From NCBI RefSeq assembly GCF_000744655.1, contig NZ_JQMJ01000004.1:4650001-4714000 (forward strand): a stretch of 64,000 nt of DNA, in the 5' to 3' direction. Below the pieces are notes generated by a model. It saw only the letters and a program-made list of their open reading frames with translations. It was not told the DNA's origin and did not search any database. Within the stretch, counting starts at the first letter, position 1, and each line of letters starts with the position of its first letter. Source of the stretch: Streptacidiphilus rugosus AM-16. Its GTDB lineage: Bacteria; Actinomycetota; Actinomycetes; Streptomycetales; Streptomycetaceae. Shown piece after piece: positions 37,674-45,993 of this stretch. The translations under genes and the position numbers were made by a program.

Positions 37674-40080
37674 TGCTGCCGAGGTGCTGCAGCAGCGCGT
37701 CGCGGGCTTCGATGAAGCGCGGGTCGGCGCGGTAGTCGGAGTGGCCGTTGACGGGGACGAGGATCGGGTACGCGTCGGTGCGGCCGAAGGCCAGCGGGTC
37801 GGGGAAGGGCGGCTGGTCGGGTCCGGGGGCTCCGTCCGCTCCCGCCAGCCTGACCGGACCGCCGATCGGGTCGGTCAGCCGGAAGAGGTTGTCCCAGCGC
37901 GGCACGTCGCCCAGCAGCCGGCCGAGCTGGTCGGGCCCCATGTAGGCCGGGAAGAACCGCCCGTAGAGCCGGCGCAGCGGCGAGCCGTAGGTCAGCAGCG
38001 CCACCCGGCCGCGCGTCGCGGGATCCAGCTGCCACAGGGCCGCCGCCGCCAGCACCGTGCCCTGGGAGTGCGCCGAGAGCACCAGCCTGCGGGTCGGGTC
38101 GGCCCCGAGCCAGGTCCGCATCCGCGCCTCGATGTCGGGGACCGCGCGCTCCGCGTAGCACGGCGGCGCCAGCGGGTGGGCCGCGCGGGGCCAGAAGGTG
38201 CCGATGTCCCAGAGCATGCCGACGCTCCGGCGCTGCGAGGGCGACCTGTAGGCGCTGCGGCCGAGGCCGATCAGGGCGACGACCATCGCCGTGGTGAGCC
38301 AGCCGCCCAGGTGCTGCAGGGTCTGGCCGAGCCCGGCCAGGAAGGCGCCCTCGCCGTGGGTGGCGTCGGTCAGCGACCGGCCGGTGGCCAGCGAGCCGAC
38401 GAGTGAGGCCAGCAGCAGGACCGCGGAGACCCCGGCGAGCGTCGCGATCAGCGCGGCGCCGGCCTCGGTGGCCCGCGCGCCGGAGAGCGCGGTGGCGATC
38501 GCGCCGGTGCGCGGCGAGTGGGTGGTCGCCGGCTTGTCGTAGGCGGCGAGCACCTGCGGCCGCAGCGCCCAGGACCTGCGCACCAGGCCGAGGCCGACGA
38601 CCGCGACGATCACCAGCAGCGCGGGGACCAGCAGGGTGATGCCGCTGGCGTGCCAGACCAGCATCGGCGCGGCCTGCGGGACGGCGCCCCCTCCGGCGAG
38701 CCGCTGCGCGGCGAAGAGCACCCCGCCGGCGGTGAAGAAACCGCCGAGACCGACGGCGAGCATGGAGGTGACCGGGCCGCCCAGGCCACGCATGGCCGCG
38801 CCGTTGGCGCCGCCGAAGCCGCTGTCGGCCGGGCGCGCGCCGTCGGGGCCGGGGAGGGTCAGCGTCGGGTCGACCGGTGCGGCCGGGGGCTGACCGCGCG
38901 TCATCCACCAGGCGACGCCGCCGAGCACGAGCACCAGCAGGGCCTGACCGGCGGCGAGTGCGGCGAATCCCCGCTGGGCCCCCGGCAGCAGCCCCGTCGC
39001 CGTCCAGTCCGGCCGGGACCACACGGCGTAGACGCACACCAGGGCCACCGCCCCGGCCGCCGCCCAGAAGTGGGCCCGCCCCGGCAGCGCGTCCCAGCCG
39101 AGCGCGAGGCCGACCAGCAGCAGCGCGCCGAGCACCACCAGCGCGGCCAGCAGCGCCAGGCCGACCCAGCGAAGGCCCGCGCCCGCCGCCCGGTCGTGCG
39201 CCAGCACCGGGATCAGCACGGCCCAGGCGATCGTCAGCAGGCCGGCGGCCAGATGCAGCGCGCGCAGGCGCGCGACCGCCGCGACGCCGTACCAGAAGCC
39301 GTCCCCCTCCATCTCCAGCGGCCGGACGGCCGGACGGGCCCCGGGCATCGGGCGGACCATCTCGTAGCTGCTCCAGGTCAGCCTGGCCAGCCGGCCGAGC
39401 CCCGTGAGGACCGCGACCGGGACCAGCGCGGCCACGGCGAGCCGCCGGCCCGGCTGCGCCCACCAGCCGCCGTGGCCGCCGAGTGCGAAGACGAGCCACG
39501 AGTGGTGGGCGACGCAGGCGCTGTCGGCGGCGCACTGCCAGGCCGTCAGGTCGAGCGCGATCTCGCAGGCCGCGGCGGTCAGCAGCACGGTCAGCGAGAC
39601 GGCGACCAGCTTCACCAGGGCCTGGTAGGCGCCGCGGCCGCGGGTGTCGTCGCCGTCGCGGCCCGGCGGGCGCATCCAGTGGGCGAGGTTGGCGAACATG
39701 AAGGGGAGCAGCAGCAGCCAGAGTGCCCGGCTGGCGGCGCCCGAGGTGAGTTTGGCCCAGGAGTAGGCCTCAAGGACGGCGTCCCCGGAGTAGCCGGCCG
39801 GTCGGCGCTCCGCGTCCTGGTCGGGCCAGCGGCGGTAGGTGCCGGACATGGCGTCGCCGGTCATCTGCTTCAGGTGCGGGTCGTCGAGCATGGCCTCGGG
39901 GGTGGTGCCGCCGATGCCGTGGACGAGGAGCTCCAGCCACAGACCGCGCTGCCCGCCGCCCGGCGACTCCGCGTCCAGGGAGGTCTCGGCCGACCGCTGG
40001 GCGGGCAGCACCACGCCGCCCGGCCCGGGCACGACCGCGTCCTTCTCCAGTCCCGTCTCCCGCTCGCCGTCCCCGTCCAT
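37666..40080 (-). CDS. Large multi-spanning membrane protein with alpha/beta-hydrolase motifs
   Basis: An 804-residue protein. Near the N-terminus is WLELLVHGIGGTTPEAM, an oxyanion-hole-like HG motif; near residue 665 is RLVLSAHSQGTVLAAAALW, a lipase-type nucleophile elbow (AHSQG). Between them are around ten hydrophobic segments (for example LWLLLLPFMFANLAHW) and Gly/Pro/Ala-rich loops. Aspartate and histidine candidates lie in LTDPIGG and PVNGHSDY near the C-terminus. A lipase-like fold split by membrane domains is unusual; the substrate could be lipid or a secreted ester. The ATG start overlaps no other gene; a DeoR gene diverges upstream. Confidence 0.75.
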   Translation of the reverse strand: MDGDGERETGLEKDAVVPGPGGVVLPAQRSAETSLDAESPGGGQRGLWLELLVHGIGGTTPEAMLDDPHLKQMTGDAMSGTYRRWPDQDAERRPAGYSGDAVLEAYSWAKLTSGAASRALWLLLLPFMFANLAHWMRPPGRDGDDTRGRGAYQALVKLVAVSLTVLLTAAACEIALDLTAWQCAADSACVAHHSWLVFALGGHGGWWAQPGRRLAVAALVPVAVLTGLGRLARLTWSSYEMVRPMPGARPAVRPLEMEGDGFWYGVAAVARLRALHLAAGLLTIAWAVLIPVLAHDRAAGAGLRWVGLALLAALVVLGALLLVGLALGWDALPGRAHFWAAAGAVALVCVYAVWSRPDWTATGLLPGAQRGFAALAAGQALLVLVLGGVAWWMTRGQPPAAPVDPTLTLPGPDGARPADSGFGGANGAAMRGLGGPVTSMLAVGLGGFFTAGGVLFAAQRLAGGGAVPQAAPMLVWHASGITLLVPALLVIVAVVGLGLVRRSWALRPQVLAAYDKPATTHSPRTGAIATALSGARATEAGAALIATLAGVSAVLLLASLVGSLATGRSLTDATHGEGAFLAGLGQTLQHLGGWLTTAMVVALIGLGRSAYRSPSQRRSVGMLWDIGTFWPRAAHPLAPPCYAERAVPDIEARMRTWLGADPTRRLVLSAHSQGTVLAAAALWQLDPATRGRVALLTYGSPLRRLYGRFFPAYMGPDQLGRLLGDVPRWDNLFRLTDPIGGPVRLAGADGAPGPDQPPFPDPLAFGRTDAYPILVPVNGHSDYRADPRFIEARDALLQHLGSTP

Positions 40081-40291
40081 GCCGACCCCTCCCCGACGTT
40101 CCCTTCCCTACGACCGCACCGCGCGTGTCTGCCCGATATGCTCCCGCTTCGCTCCCGTCCGCACAGCACTTTTGCGCCAGTCACCACACTGTCGTGCGAG
40201 GATGGCGCGAGCAATTGCCGAGCCCGTGAACGCCGATCGCGGCAGCACGCAGTCACGACGGCAGTCACGAAGCGGAGAGGACGGCGCCCGG

Positions 40292-41098
40292 GTGGTCGAG
40301 AACAGCAGCCTGCTGGCCGAACAGAGGCGTGCCCTGATCCTGGACGAGGTGCGCCGCCGGGGCGGGGTCCGCGTCAACGAGCTCACGCGGAAGCTCAACG
40401 TGTCGGACATGACGGTCCGTCGCGATCTCGACGCACTGGCCCGGCAGGGCATGCTGGAGAAGGTCCACGGCGGGGCCGTGCCGGTGCTGGAGGCGAGCAC
40501 GCACGAGCCGGGCTTCGAGGCGAAGTCGGCGCTGGAGCTGAACGCCAAGGAGCAGATCGCCGAGGCCGCGGCCCGCCTGGTCGCGCCCGGCAGCGCGGTC
40601 GCGCTCTCCGGCGGCACCACCACCTTCGCGCTGGCCCACCACCTGGTCAGGATCGAGGGCCTGACGGTGGTCACCAACTCGGTCCGGGTCGCCGACGTCT
40701 TCGAGCACGCCGCCCGTCAGGGCGCCGCCGCCTCGCCGGCGGCGACGGTGGTGCTGACCGGCGGGGTCCGCACGCCCTCGGACGCGCTGGTCGGTCCGAT
40801 CGCGGACCGGGCGATCCGCTCGCTCCACTTCGACCTGCTCTTCCTCGGCTGCCACGGCATCTCGCTGGAGGCGGGTCTCTCGACGCCGAACCTGGCCGAG
40901 GCGGAGACCAACCGCAGCTTCGTCGCCGCCGCCCGCCGCGTGGTCGCGGTGGCCGACCACACCAAGTGGGGCACCGTCGGGCTGTCCACCTTCGCCGCCC
41001 TGGCCGAGGTGGACACCCTGGTCACCGACGGCGGCCTGCCGACGGAGATCCGCAGCGCGGTCGCCGAGCAGGTCCGCGAGGTCGTCATCGCCGGCTGA
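40292..41098 (+). CDS. DeoR/GlpR family transcriptional regulator
   Basis: A 268-residue repressor. The N-terminal DeoR helix-turn-helix is LAEQRRALILDEVRRRGGVR to LNVSDMTVRRDLDALARQGM. The sugar-phosphate-isomerase-like effector domain follows, with the conserved ALSGGTTTFALAHHL and VVTNSVRVADVF. Ligands of the family are phosphorylated sugars or related metabolites. The GTG at 40292 follows GGAGAGG; an in-frame ATG at 40202 would add 30 residues of unconserved sequence. The target is not obvious: neighbours are not sugar genes. Confidence 0.9.
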   Translation: MVENSSLLAEQRRALILDEVRRRGGVRVNELTRKLNVSDMTVRRDLDALARQGMLEKVHGGAVPVLEASTHEPGFEAKSALELNAKEQIAEAAARLVAPGSAVALSGGTTTFALAHHLVRIEGLTVVTNSVRVADVFEHAARQGAAASPAATVVLTGGVRTPSDALVGPIADRAIRSLHFDLLFLGCHGISLEAGLSTPNLAEAETNRSFVAAARRVVAVADHTKWGTVGLSTFAALAEVDTLVTDGGLPTEIRSAVAEQVREVVIAG

Positions 41099-41183
41099 GC
41101 CCGGCCGCCGGACCCGCCTGTCGGCTTTGACGGAGCGTCAACTACACTGCCGCCACACTGATCGAACATGGGGGAGGGACCGC

Positions 41184-41672
41184 GTGGGAGTGCGTCTGCG
41201 GCCGGTGACGACGGAGTTCCTGGCGGCCGCGCCGCTGCGGATCGTGGTCACCCAGCGCCTGGGATCCCCGCGTGAGGCGCTCTTCAGGGAGCTGACCGAC
41301 GACGCGGCGACGTGGCCCTCCTGGTTCCGCGAGGTCAGCCGCGCCTGCTACACCGGGCCGCCGCCGTACGGGGTCGGCGCGGGCCGCTCGGTGTCGCTGA
41401 TGGGCGGCGTGCGTTTCGTCGAGAGCGTCCAGGTCTGGGACGCGCCGGAGCGCTTCGTCTACCGGGTCGAGGAGGCCAACTTCGCCGGGCCGCACGCCTG
41501 GATGGAGGAGTGGCTGCTCACCGAGGGCGAGGGCGGCGGCACGACGCTCCGCTTCACCATGGCGATCGAGGCCCACGCGGCGGTCGAACTCCCGATGCGG
41601 GCCACCCGCCCGCTGGTGGAGCAGTCGATCCGGCGGGCGATGCGGAAGCTGGACGCGCGGGCCTCGCGCTGA
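41184..41672 (+). CDS. SRPBCC family protein (polyketide-cyclase/START-like)
   Basis: A 162-residue protein of the helix-grip fold. It begins with VVTQRLGSPREALFRELTDD, the usual first strand and helix, and includes YRVEEANFAGPHAWMEEWLL and the final long helix LVEQSIRRAMRKLDA. Members bind hydrophobic ligands in a central cavity or act as dehydrases/cyclases. No catalytic residues are obvious, so the role is open. GTG start at 41184 with GGGAGG six nt upstream. Confidence 0.8.
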   Translation: MGVRLRPVTTEFLAAAPLRIVVTQRLGSPREALFRELTDDAATWPSWFREVSRACYTGPPPYGVGAGRSVSLMGGVRFVESVQVWDAPERFVYRVEEANFAGPHAWMEEWLLTEGEGGGTTLRFTMAIEAHAAVELPMRATRPLVEQSIRRAMRKLDARASR

Positions 41673-41790
41673 TCGCACTCCTTCGGGTGAAGCCGCCGGA
41701 TCGCGGAATGCACGCGGGCCGGGCCGAGTTGTTGACGGACATGCGACGACAAGCTGTCGCCGCCTGAGCCCGACTCGGAAAGGCTGTTCC

Positions 41791-42453
41791 ATGAAGATCG
41801 GCATCATTGGCGCAGGCAACATCGGCGGCAACCTCACCCGGCGGCTGACCGCCGTCGGGCACGAGGTGTCGGTGGCCAACTCCCGCGGCCCGGAGACCCT
41901 CGCGGAGCTCGCCGCCGAGACCGGCGCGAAGGCCGTCACCGCGGGCGAGGCCGCGCGCGACGCCGAAGTGGTCATCGTCACCGTTCCGTTGAAGGCCGTG
42001 CCGAGCCTGCCCGCCGACCTCTTCGCGCAGGCCGCGCCCGGCTTCGCGGTGATCGACACCAACAACTACTACCCGCAGCAGCGCGACGGCCGGATCGCGG
42101 CCATCGAGGACGGCGGCCGGACCGAGAGCCGCTGGGTCGCCGAGCAGCTCGGCCACACGGTGGTGAAGGCATTCAACGGCACCTACGCGGCGGACATCCT
42201 GGAGCGTCCGCTGCCCGCCGGAGCGCCCGACCGCATGGCGCTGCCCGTCGCCGCCGACGACGAGGGCGCCAAGAAGCTGGTCAGGGACCTGATCGACCAG
42301 TTGGGCTTCGACACCGTCGACTCGGGCTCGCTGGACGACTCCTGGCGCCAGCAGCCGAACACCCCGGTCTACGGCCTGCGCGCCGGCGTCGAGGCGGTCA
42401 CCCGGGCGCTGGCCGACGCGTCCCCGGAGCGCACGCCCGACTTCCGCGGCTGA
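41791..42453 (+). CDS. NAD(P)-binding oxidoreductase, F420-dependent NADP reductase-like
   Basis: A 220-residue protein of the NADPH:F420 reductase-like fold (F420_oxidored domain). The Rossmann motif is MKIGIIGAGNIGGNL; VANSRGP binds the NADP phosphate side; IDTNNYYPQQRDG and VKAFNGTYA follow. It likely reduces or oxidises a substrate with NADPH; true F420 binding is not shown by the sequence. The ATG lies 6 nt after AAAGG. It ends 7 nt before the convergent PLP-enzyme gene, leaving no room for a separate terminator. Confidence 0.87.
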   Translation: MKIGIIGAGNIGGNLTRRLTAVGHEVSVANSRGPETLAELAAETGAKAVTAGEAARDAEVVIVTVPLKAVPSLPADLFAQAAPGFAVIDTNNYYPQQRDGRIAAIEDGGRTESRWVAEQLGHTVVKAFNGTYAADILERPLPAGAPDRMALPVAADDEGAKKLVRDLIDQLGFDTVDSGSLDDSWRQQPNTPVYGLRAGVEAVTRALADASPERTPDFRG

Positions 42454-42460
42454 GGCCGCG

Positions 42461-43561
42461 TCACTCCCCGGTCCACTCCCCCGTCGCCAGCAGCTCCTCG
42501 AGCACGGCGAGGTAGGGTGCGATGTCCAATCCCTGCTCGGCGAGCCAGGCGTCGGAGTAGTACTTGTCGAGGTAGCGTTCGCCGGGGTCGCAGATCAGCG
42601 TGACGACGCTGCCCCGCTCCCCCGCGGCGCGCATCTCGGCGACGATCTTCAGCGCGCTCCACAGGCCGGTTCCGGTCGAGCCGCCCGGCTTGCGCCCCAT
42701 GACGCGGTCGAGCAGCCGGACGCCCGCCACACTGGCGGCGTCCGGCACCTTCATCATCCGGTCGATGGCGCCGGGCACGAAGCTCGGCTCGACCCGGGGA
42801 CGGCCGATGCCCTCGATGCGCGAGCCGCAGTCGCAGGTGACCCCGAGGTCGCCGGAGACCCAGCCGTCGAAGAAACAGGAGTTCTCCGGATCGGCCACGC
42901 AGACCCGGGTGTCGGCCTGCATGTAGTGCACGTAGCGGGCCAAGGTCGCCGAGGTGCCGCCGGTGCCGGCGGTGGCGACGATCCAGCTGGGCTCGGGGAA
43001 CCGCTCCTGCTGCATCTGGTGGTAGATCGACTCGGCGATGTTGTTGTTGCCGCGCCAGTCGGTGGCCCGCTCGGCATAGGTGAACTGGTCCATGTAGTGA
43101 CCGCCGGACTCGGCGGCCAGTCGGGCCGACACCGCGTAGAGGGTGCGGGTGTCCTCGACCAGGTGGCAGTCGCCGCCCTGCGCCTCGATCAGCGCGATCT
43201 TCTCCTGGCTGGTCGTGCGCGGCATCACCGCGACGAAGGGCACCCCGATCAGCTTGGCGAAGTACGCCTCGGAGACGGCCGTCGAGCCGCTGGACGCCTC
43301 GATCACCGGCTTGCCGGGCCGGATCCAGCCGTTGCAGAGCGCGTGCAGGAACAGCGAGCGGGCGAGTCGGTGCTTGAGCGAGCCGGTGGGGTGGGTGGAC
43401 TCGTCCTTCAGGTAGAGGTCGATGCCCCAGTCCTCAGGCAGCGGGAAGCGCAGCAGGTGGGTGTCGGCGGACCGGTTGGCGTCGGCCTTGACCTTGCGGA
43501 CCGCTTCCTTGAGCCAGGTGCGGTACTCGGCGTCGCTACGGTCCACGTCCAGGGTCTTCAC
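42461..43561 (-). CDS. PLP-dependent cysteine synthase family protein, Cds1-like
   Basis: A 366-residue fold-type II PLP enzyme. The PLP lysine is in [15 protein letters not shown], the phosphate-binding loop is [15 protein letters not shown] and substrate motif [11 protein letters not shown] is present. The closest described member I know is mycobacterial Cds1 (Rv3684), a cysteine desulfhydrase releasing H2S, pyruvate and ammonia. Start uncertain: GTG at 43561 (AAGGTGG upstream, 8 residues before the conserved RSDAEYR) chosen; GTG 43570 and ATG 43603 are in frame. A 17-nt dyad lies upstream at 43610-43626. Confidence 0.9.
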   Translation of the reverse strand: MKTLDVDRSDAEYRTWLKEAVRKVKADANRSADTHLLRFPLPEDWGIDLYLKDESTHPTGSLKHRLARSLFLHALCNGWIRPGKPVIEASSGSTAVSEAYFAKLIGVPFVAVMPRTTSQEKIALIEAQGGDCHLVEDTRTLYAVSARLAAESGGHYMDQFTYAERATDWRGNNNIAESIYHQMQQERFPEPSWIVATAGTGGTSATLARYVHYMQADTRVCVADPENSCFFDGWVSGDLGVTCDCGSRIEGIGRPRVEPSFVPGAIDRMMKVPDAASVAGVRLLDRVMGRKPGGSTGTGLWSALKIVAEMRAAGERGSVVTLICDPGERYLDKYYSDAWLAEQGLDIAPYLAVLEELLATGEWTGE

Positions 43562-43609
43562 TGCGGCCACCTTCAGGTGCGGAGAACAGGTGCTGCTCTG
43601 CATCGTAAC

Positions 43610-43626
43610 GTGGTGCAAATCACAAC
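43610..43626. promoter_or_regulatory. Dyad upstream of the Cds1-like gene
   Basis: GTGGTGCAAATCACAAC is an inverted repeat (5 of 6 arm positions match) at the promoter between two divergent genes. TGTGATTTGCACCA on the minus strand resembles a degenerate CRP half-site pair. It could regulate either neighbour. A second perfect dyad, TCGTCGGA/TCCGACGA (43672-43679, 43687-43694), lies closer to the plus-strand gene. Confidence 0.35.
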
Positions 43627-43802
43627 ATATCCTTGGGCGTTCCCTAAGCGACCTGCATGTTTGGATCGAATTCGTCGGAAGATCCGTCCGACGAGTTGCG
43701 GTACCGGGCGAATCAGGAAACCCTGGTCGCATCACGGAATGCTTCTCGTTGCTCACTCTTCGAAATCGGCCGCCGCCCCATGCGGAAGGAGTCGAAAGCA
43801 CG

Positions 43803-44276
43803 ATGGAGGATCTGGACCGGCACTACGAACTGCGCCTCACCGCCGAACCGTGCAGGTTCGGGGTGGTGCGCAGGATCGTCCAGGCGCATCTCCGGCACTG
43901 GAACCTGACGTCCGTCACGGACCAGACGCTGCTCGGACTGACCGAACTGCTCGCCAACGTGCACCAGCACGTCGGCCCCGCGGCCCCCTGCACGCTCCGG
44001 CTGCACGCCGGCCCCGACGCCCTGACGGTCGAGATCTCCGACGGCTCCCCCGAGCTGCCGGAGGCCCGCCGCACCGACCCGCTGGACTCCGGCGGGCGCG
44101 GCCTCGCGATCGTGGCGGGGCTCTGCAAGGAGTGGGGCGCACAGCCGGACGGCAGCGGGAAGACGGTGTGGTTCACCGTCGCCACCGCTCCCGTGCCGAC
44201 TCCGGCTCTGCTCCAGTCGGTGCCGCTGGCCCTCGAGGTCGACGCACTCGAACTCGAGGCCGTGCTCGCCGACTGA
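43803..44276 (+). CDS. ATP-binding regulator, HATPase/SpoIIAB-RsbW-like
   Basis: A 157-residue GHKL ATPase domain of the anti-sigma-factor/serine-kinase type. The N-box is [12 protein letters not shown], the G1-like box is ISDGSPELP and the G2 region is SGGRGLAIV. Streptomycetes encode dozens of such stand-alone proteins that bind sigma factors or anti-anti-sigma factors; none is next to it. The ATG at 43803 follows GGAAGGAG. Length is normal for the group. Confidence 0.9.
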   Translation: MEDLDRHYELRLTAEPCRFGVVRRIVQAHLRHWNLTSVTDQTLLGLTELLANVHQHVGPAAPCTLRLHAGPDALTVEISDGSPELPEARRTDPLDSGGRGLAIVAGLCKEWGAQPDGSGKTVWFTVATAPVPTPALLQSVPLALEVDALELEAVLAD

Positions 44277-44282
44277 GTCCTG

Positions 44283-44616
44283 TCAGGCCGTGGTGTCCTC
44301 ACCGTTGAGAACGTCCAGGCGCTGGCGGTACTCGAACTCGTCGATCTCGCCGTCCGCGTAGCGGCGGTTCAGCGTCTCCAGCGGGGAAGGCGCCGGCCCC
44401 TGCGGCTGCCAGCCGGTCTGCGGGCCGTACCCGCCGCGACCGCGCGGACCGCGGCCCGGGCGGGGCCGCCCGCCGCGAACCAGGCGGCCGGACCTCCGCC
44501 GCGCACCCGCCACAGCAGGCGGCGCACGACGAAGATCGCGCCGATCCAGAAGAAGGGCATCAGCAGGATCCAGGGACCGGGTCCGCCGTGCCAGCCGTCG
44601 GCCAGGTAGGTGTTCA
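44283..44616 (-). pseudogene. Frameshifted SHOCT-domain membrane protein
   Basis: The ATG at 44616 starts MNTYLADGWHGGPGPWILL, a membrane helix (LLMPFFWIGAIFVVRRLLW) and a Gly/Arg-rich linker, then drifts into Arg-rich nonsense ending at 44369. The SHOCT helix pair (SPLETLNRRYADGEIDEFEY, then RQRLDVL) continues in another frame to a stop at 44283. Related proteins have both parts in one frame. A one-base loss in the G/C-rich linker (about 44440-44490) accounts for it. It may be inactivation or an assembly error; programmed frameshifting is less likely. Confidence 0.65.
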
Positions 44617-44764
44617 TCTCGCGCTCCTCAGTACGGTTCGTCACCGGTTCGTTCGCTACTGAAGAGACTCCTCCGCGCGGGCCGCGCAGGCGTCGTACGG
44701 CGGCGGGCAGTCGCACTGCTCCCCCGGGAGTACGCCGTTCGGGCGCCGCCGCCCGCGGGAGGCG

Positions 44765-45967
44765 CTACACCGCCGCGAGTTGCGGCTCCGCGAGCACCGG
44801 GGCCCAGGCGAGTTCCGCCGCGCCCGCCAGTTCGGGCGCGGCCAGTTCCGCGGGGTGCAGCGGCACGCAGCCGTAGCGGCCCCAGTGGGCCCGTGCGGCG
44901 ATCGTCGCGGGCAGCAGTTCCGGCGCTCCGGCGAGCAGCGCGCTGTGGAAGGGGCCGAGGACGATCCGGTCCGGGTTGAGGATGTCCACGACGGCGGCGA
45001 TGCCCCGGCCGAGGCGTTCGGCGACGTGCTCGACGGCGGCGCGCGCCACGGCCTCACCGGAGCGCGCGGCGGCGAGGACCGCGTCGACCTCGGCCAGCGG
45101 CGCCTCCGGCGGCAGACCGTAGGCGGCCAGCAGGGCGGGCGGGCCGGCCTCGACGTCCAGGCAGCCGCGGCGTCCGCAGCGGCACAGCAGGCCCTCGGGG
45201 TCGACCGTCAGCTGACCGATCTCCAGGGCGAGTCCGGCGCTTCCGGTGTGCAGCCTGCCGTCGACGACCAGTGCCCCGCCGACGCCCTGGTGGCCCGAGG
45301 TCACGTAGAGGAGGTGGCGGGCGCCGCGTCCCGCGCCGTGGCGGTGCTCGGCGAGGGCGGCGAGGTTCGCGTCGTTGGCGACGGCGGGCGCGACGCCGTC
45401 GGGCAGCGCGAGACCGGCGTCGCGCAGCGCCTGCGTCCACAGCTCGCCGATGGGCGTGCCGGTGGGCCAGCCGAGGCAGGCCGAGATCACCGCGACCCGC
45501 TCGGGCTCGGTGACGGGCGTCGGTGCGGCGAGCCCCGCCCCGACGCAGCGACGCGGGCTCGCCTCGACCAGGCGGACGGCCTCGTCCGCCATGGCCCGCA
45601 GCACCTGCTGCGGGCTCGCGCCGGGATCGAGCGGCAGGTCCAGCGGCTGCCCGATCCGGCCGCCCAGACCGGCCAGCGCGAGGGTGAAGCCGTCCGTGTG
45701 CAGTTGCGCGGCGAGGACCACAGGCCCCTGCGGGTCGATCTCCAGCCGGTGCGAGGGCCGCCCCCTGGAGCCGCCCGCAGGACGCGCGTCCACGCTGATC
45801 AGCCGCAGCGCCTCCAGCTCCGAGGTGATCGCCCCGACGGTGGTCCGGGTGACCCCGAGCGCGCCGGTCAGCACGGAACGGGTGGGCGCGGCACCGGTGT
45901 GGATCAGCTCCAGCGCGGGACCGAGCACCGCACGGCCGCGCTCCGGGCTTGTGTGTGTCTGCGTCAC
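44765..45967 (-). CDS. ROK family transcriptional regulator
   Basis: A 400-residue ROK repressor. A winged helix occupies residues 15-60 (PTRSVLTGALGVTRTTVGAI), and an ASKHA sugar-kinase-like domain follows with ALVVDGRLHTGSAGLALEIG and the Zn motif CRCGRRGCLD, in which the usual final Glu is Asp. It is divergent from an MFS exporter 26 nt away and should regulate it. GTG start at 45967; a CATAAT -10 six nt upstream suggests a leaderless mRNA. A GTG 13 codons downstream with GGAG is the alternative start. Confidence 0.9.
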   Translation of the reverse strand: MTQTHTSPERGRAVLGPALELIHTGAAPTRSVLTGALGVTRTTVGAITSELEALRLISVDARPAGGSRGRPSHRLEIDPQGPVVLAAQLHTDGFTLALAGLGGRIGQPLDLPLDPGASPQQVLRAMADEAVRLVEASPRRCVGAGLAAPTPVTEPERVAVISACLGWPTGTPIGELWTQALRDAGLALPDGVAPAVANDANLAALAEHRHGAGRGARHLLYVTSGHQGVGGALVVDGRLHTGSAGLALEIGQLTVDPEGLLCRCGRRGCLDVEAGPPALLAAYGLPPEAPLAEVDAVLAAARSGEAVARAAVEHVAERLGRGIAAVVDILNPDRIVLGPFHSALLAGAPELLPATIAARAHWGRYGCVPLHPAELAAPELAGAAELAWAPVLAEPQLAAV

Positions 45968-45993
45968 GCTCCTATTATGAATTTGTGCCGCTA

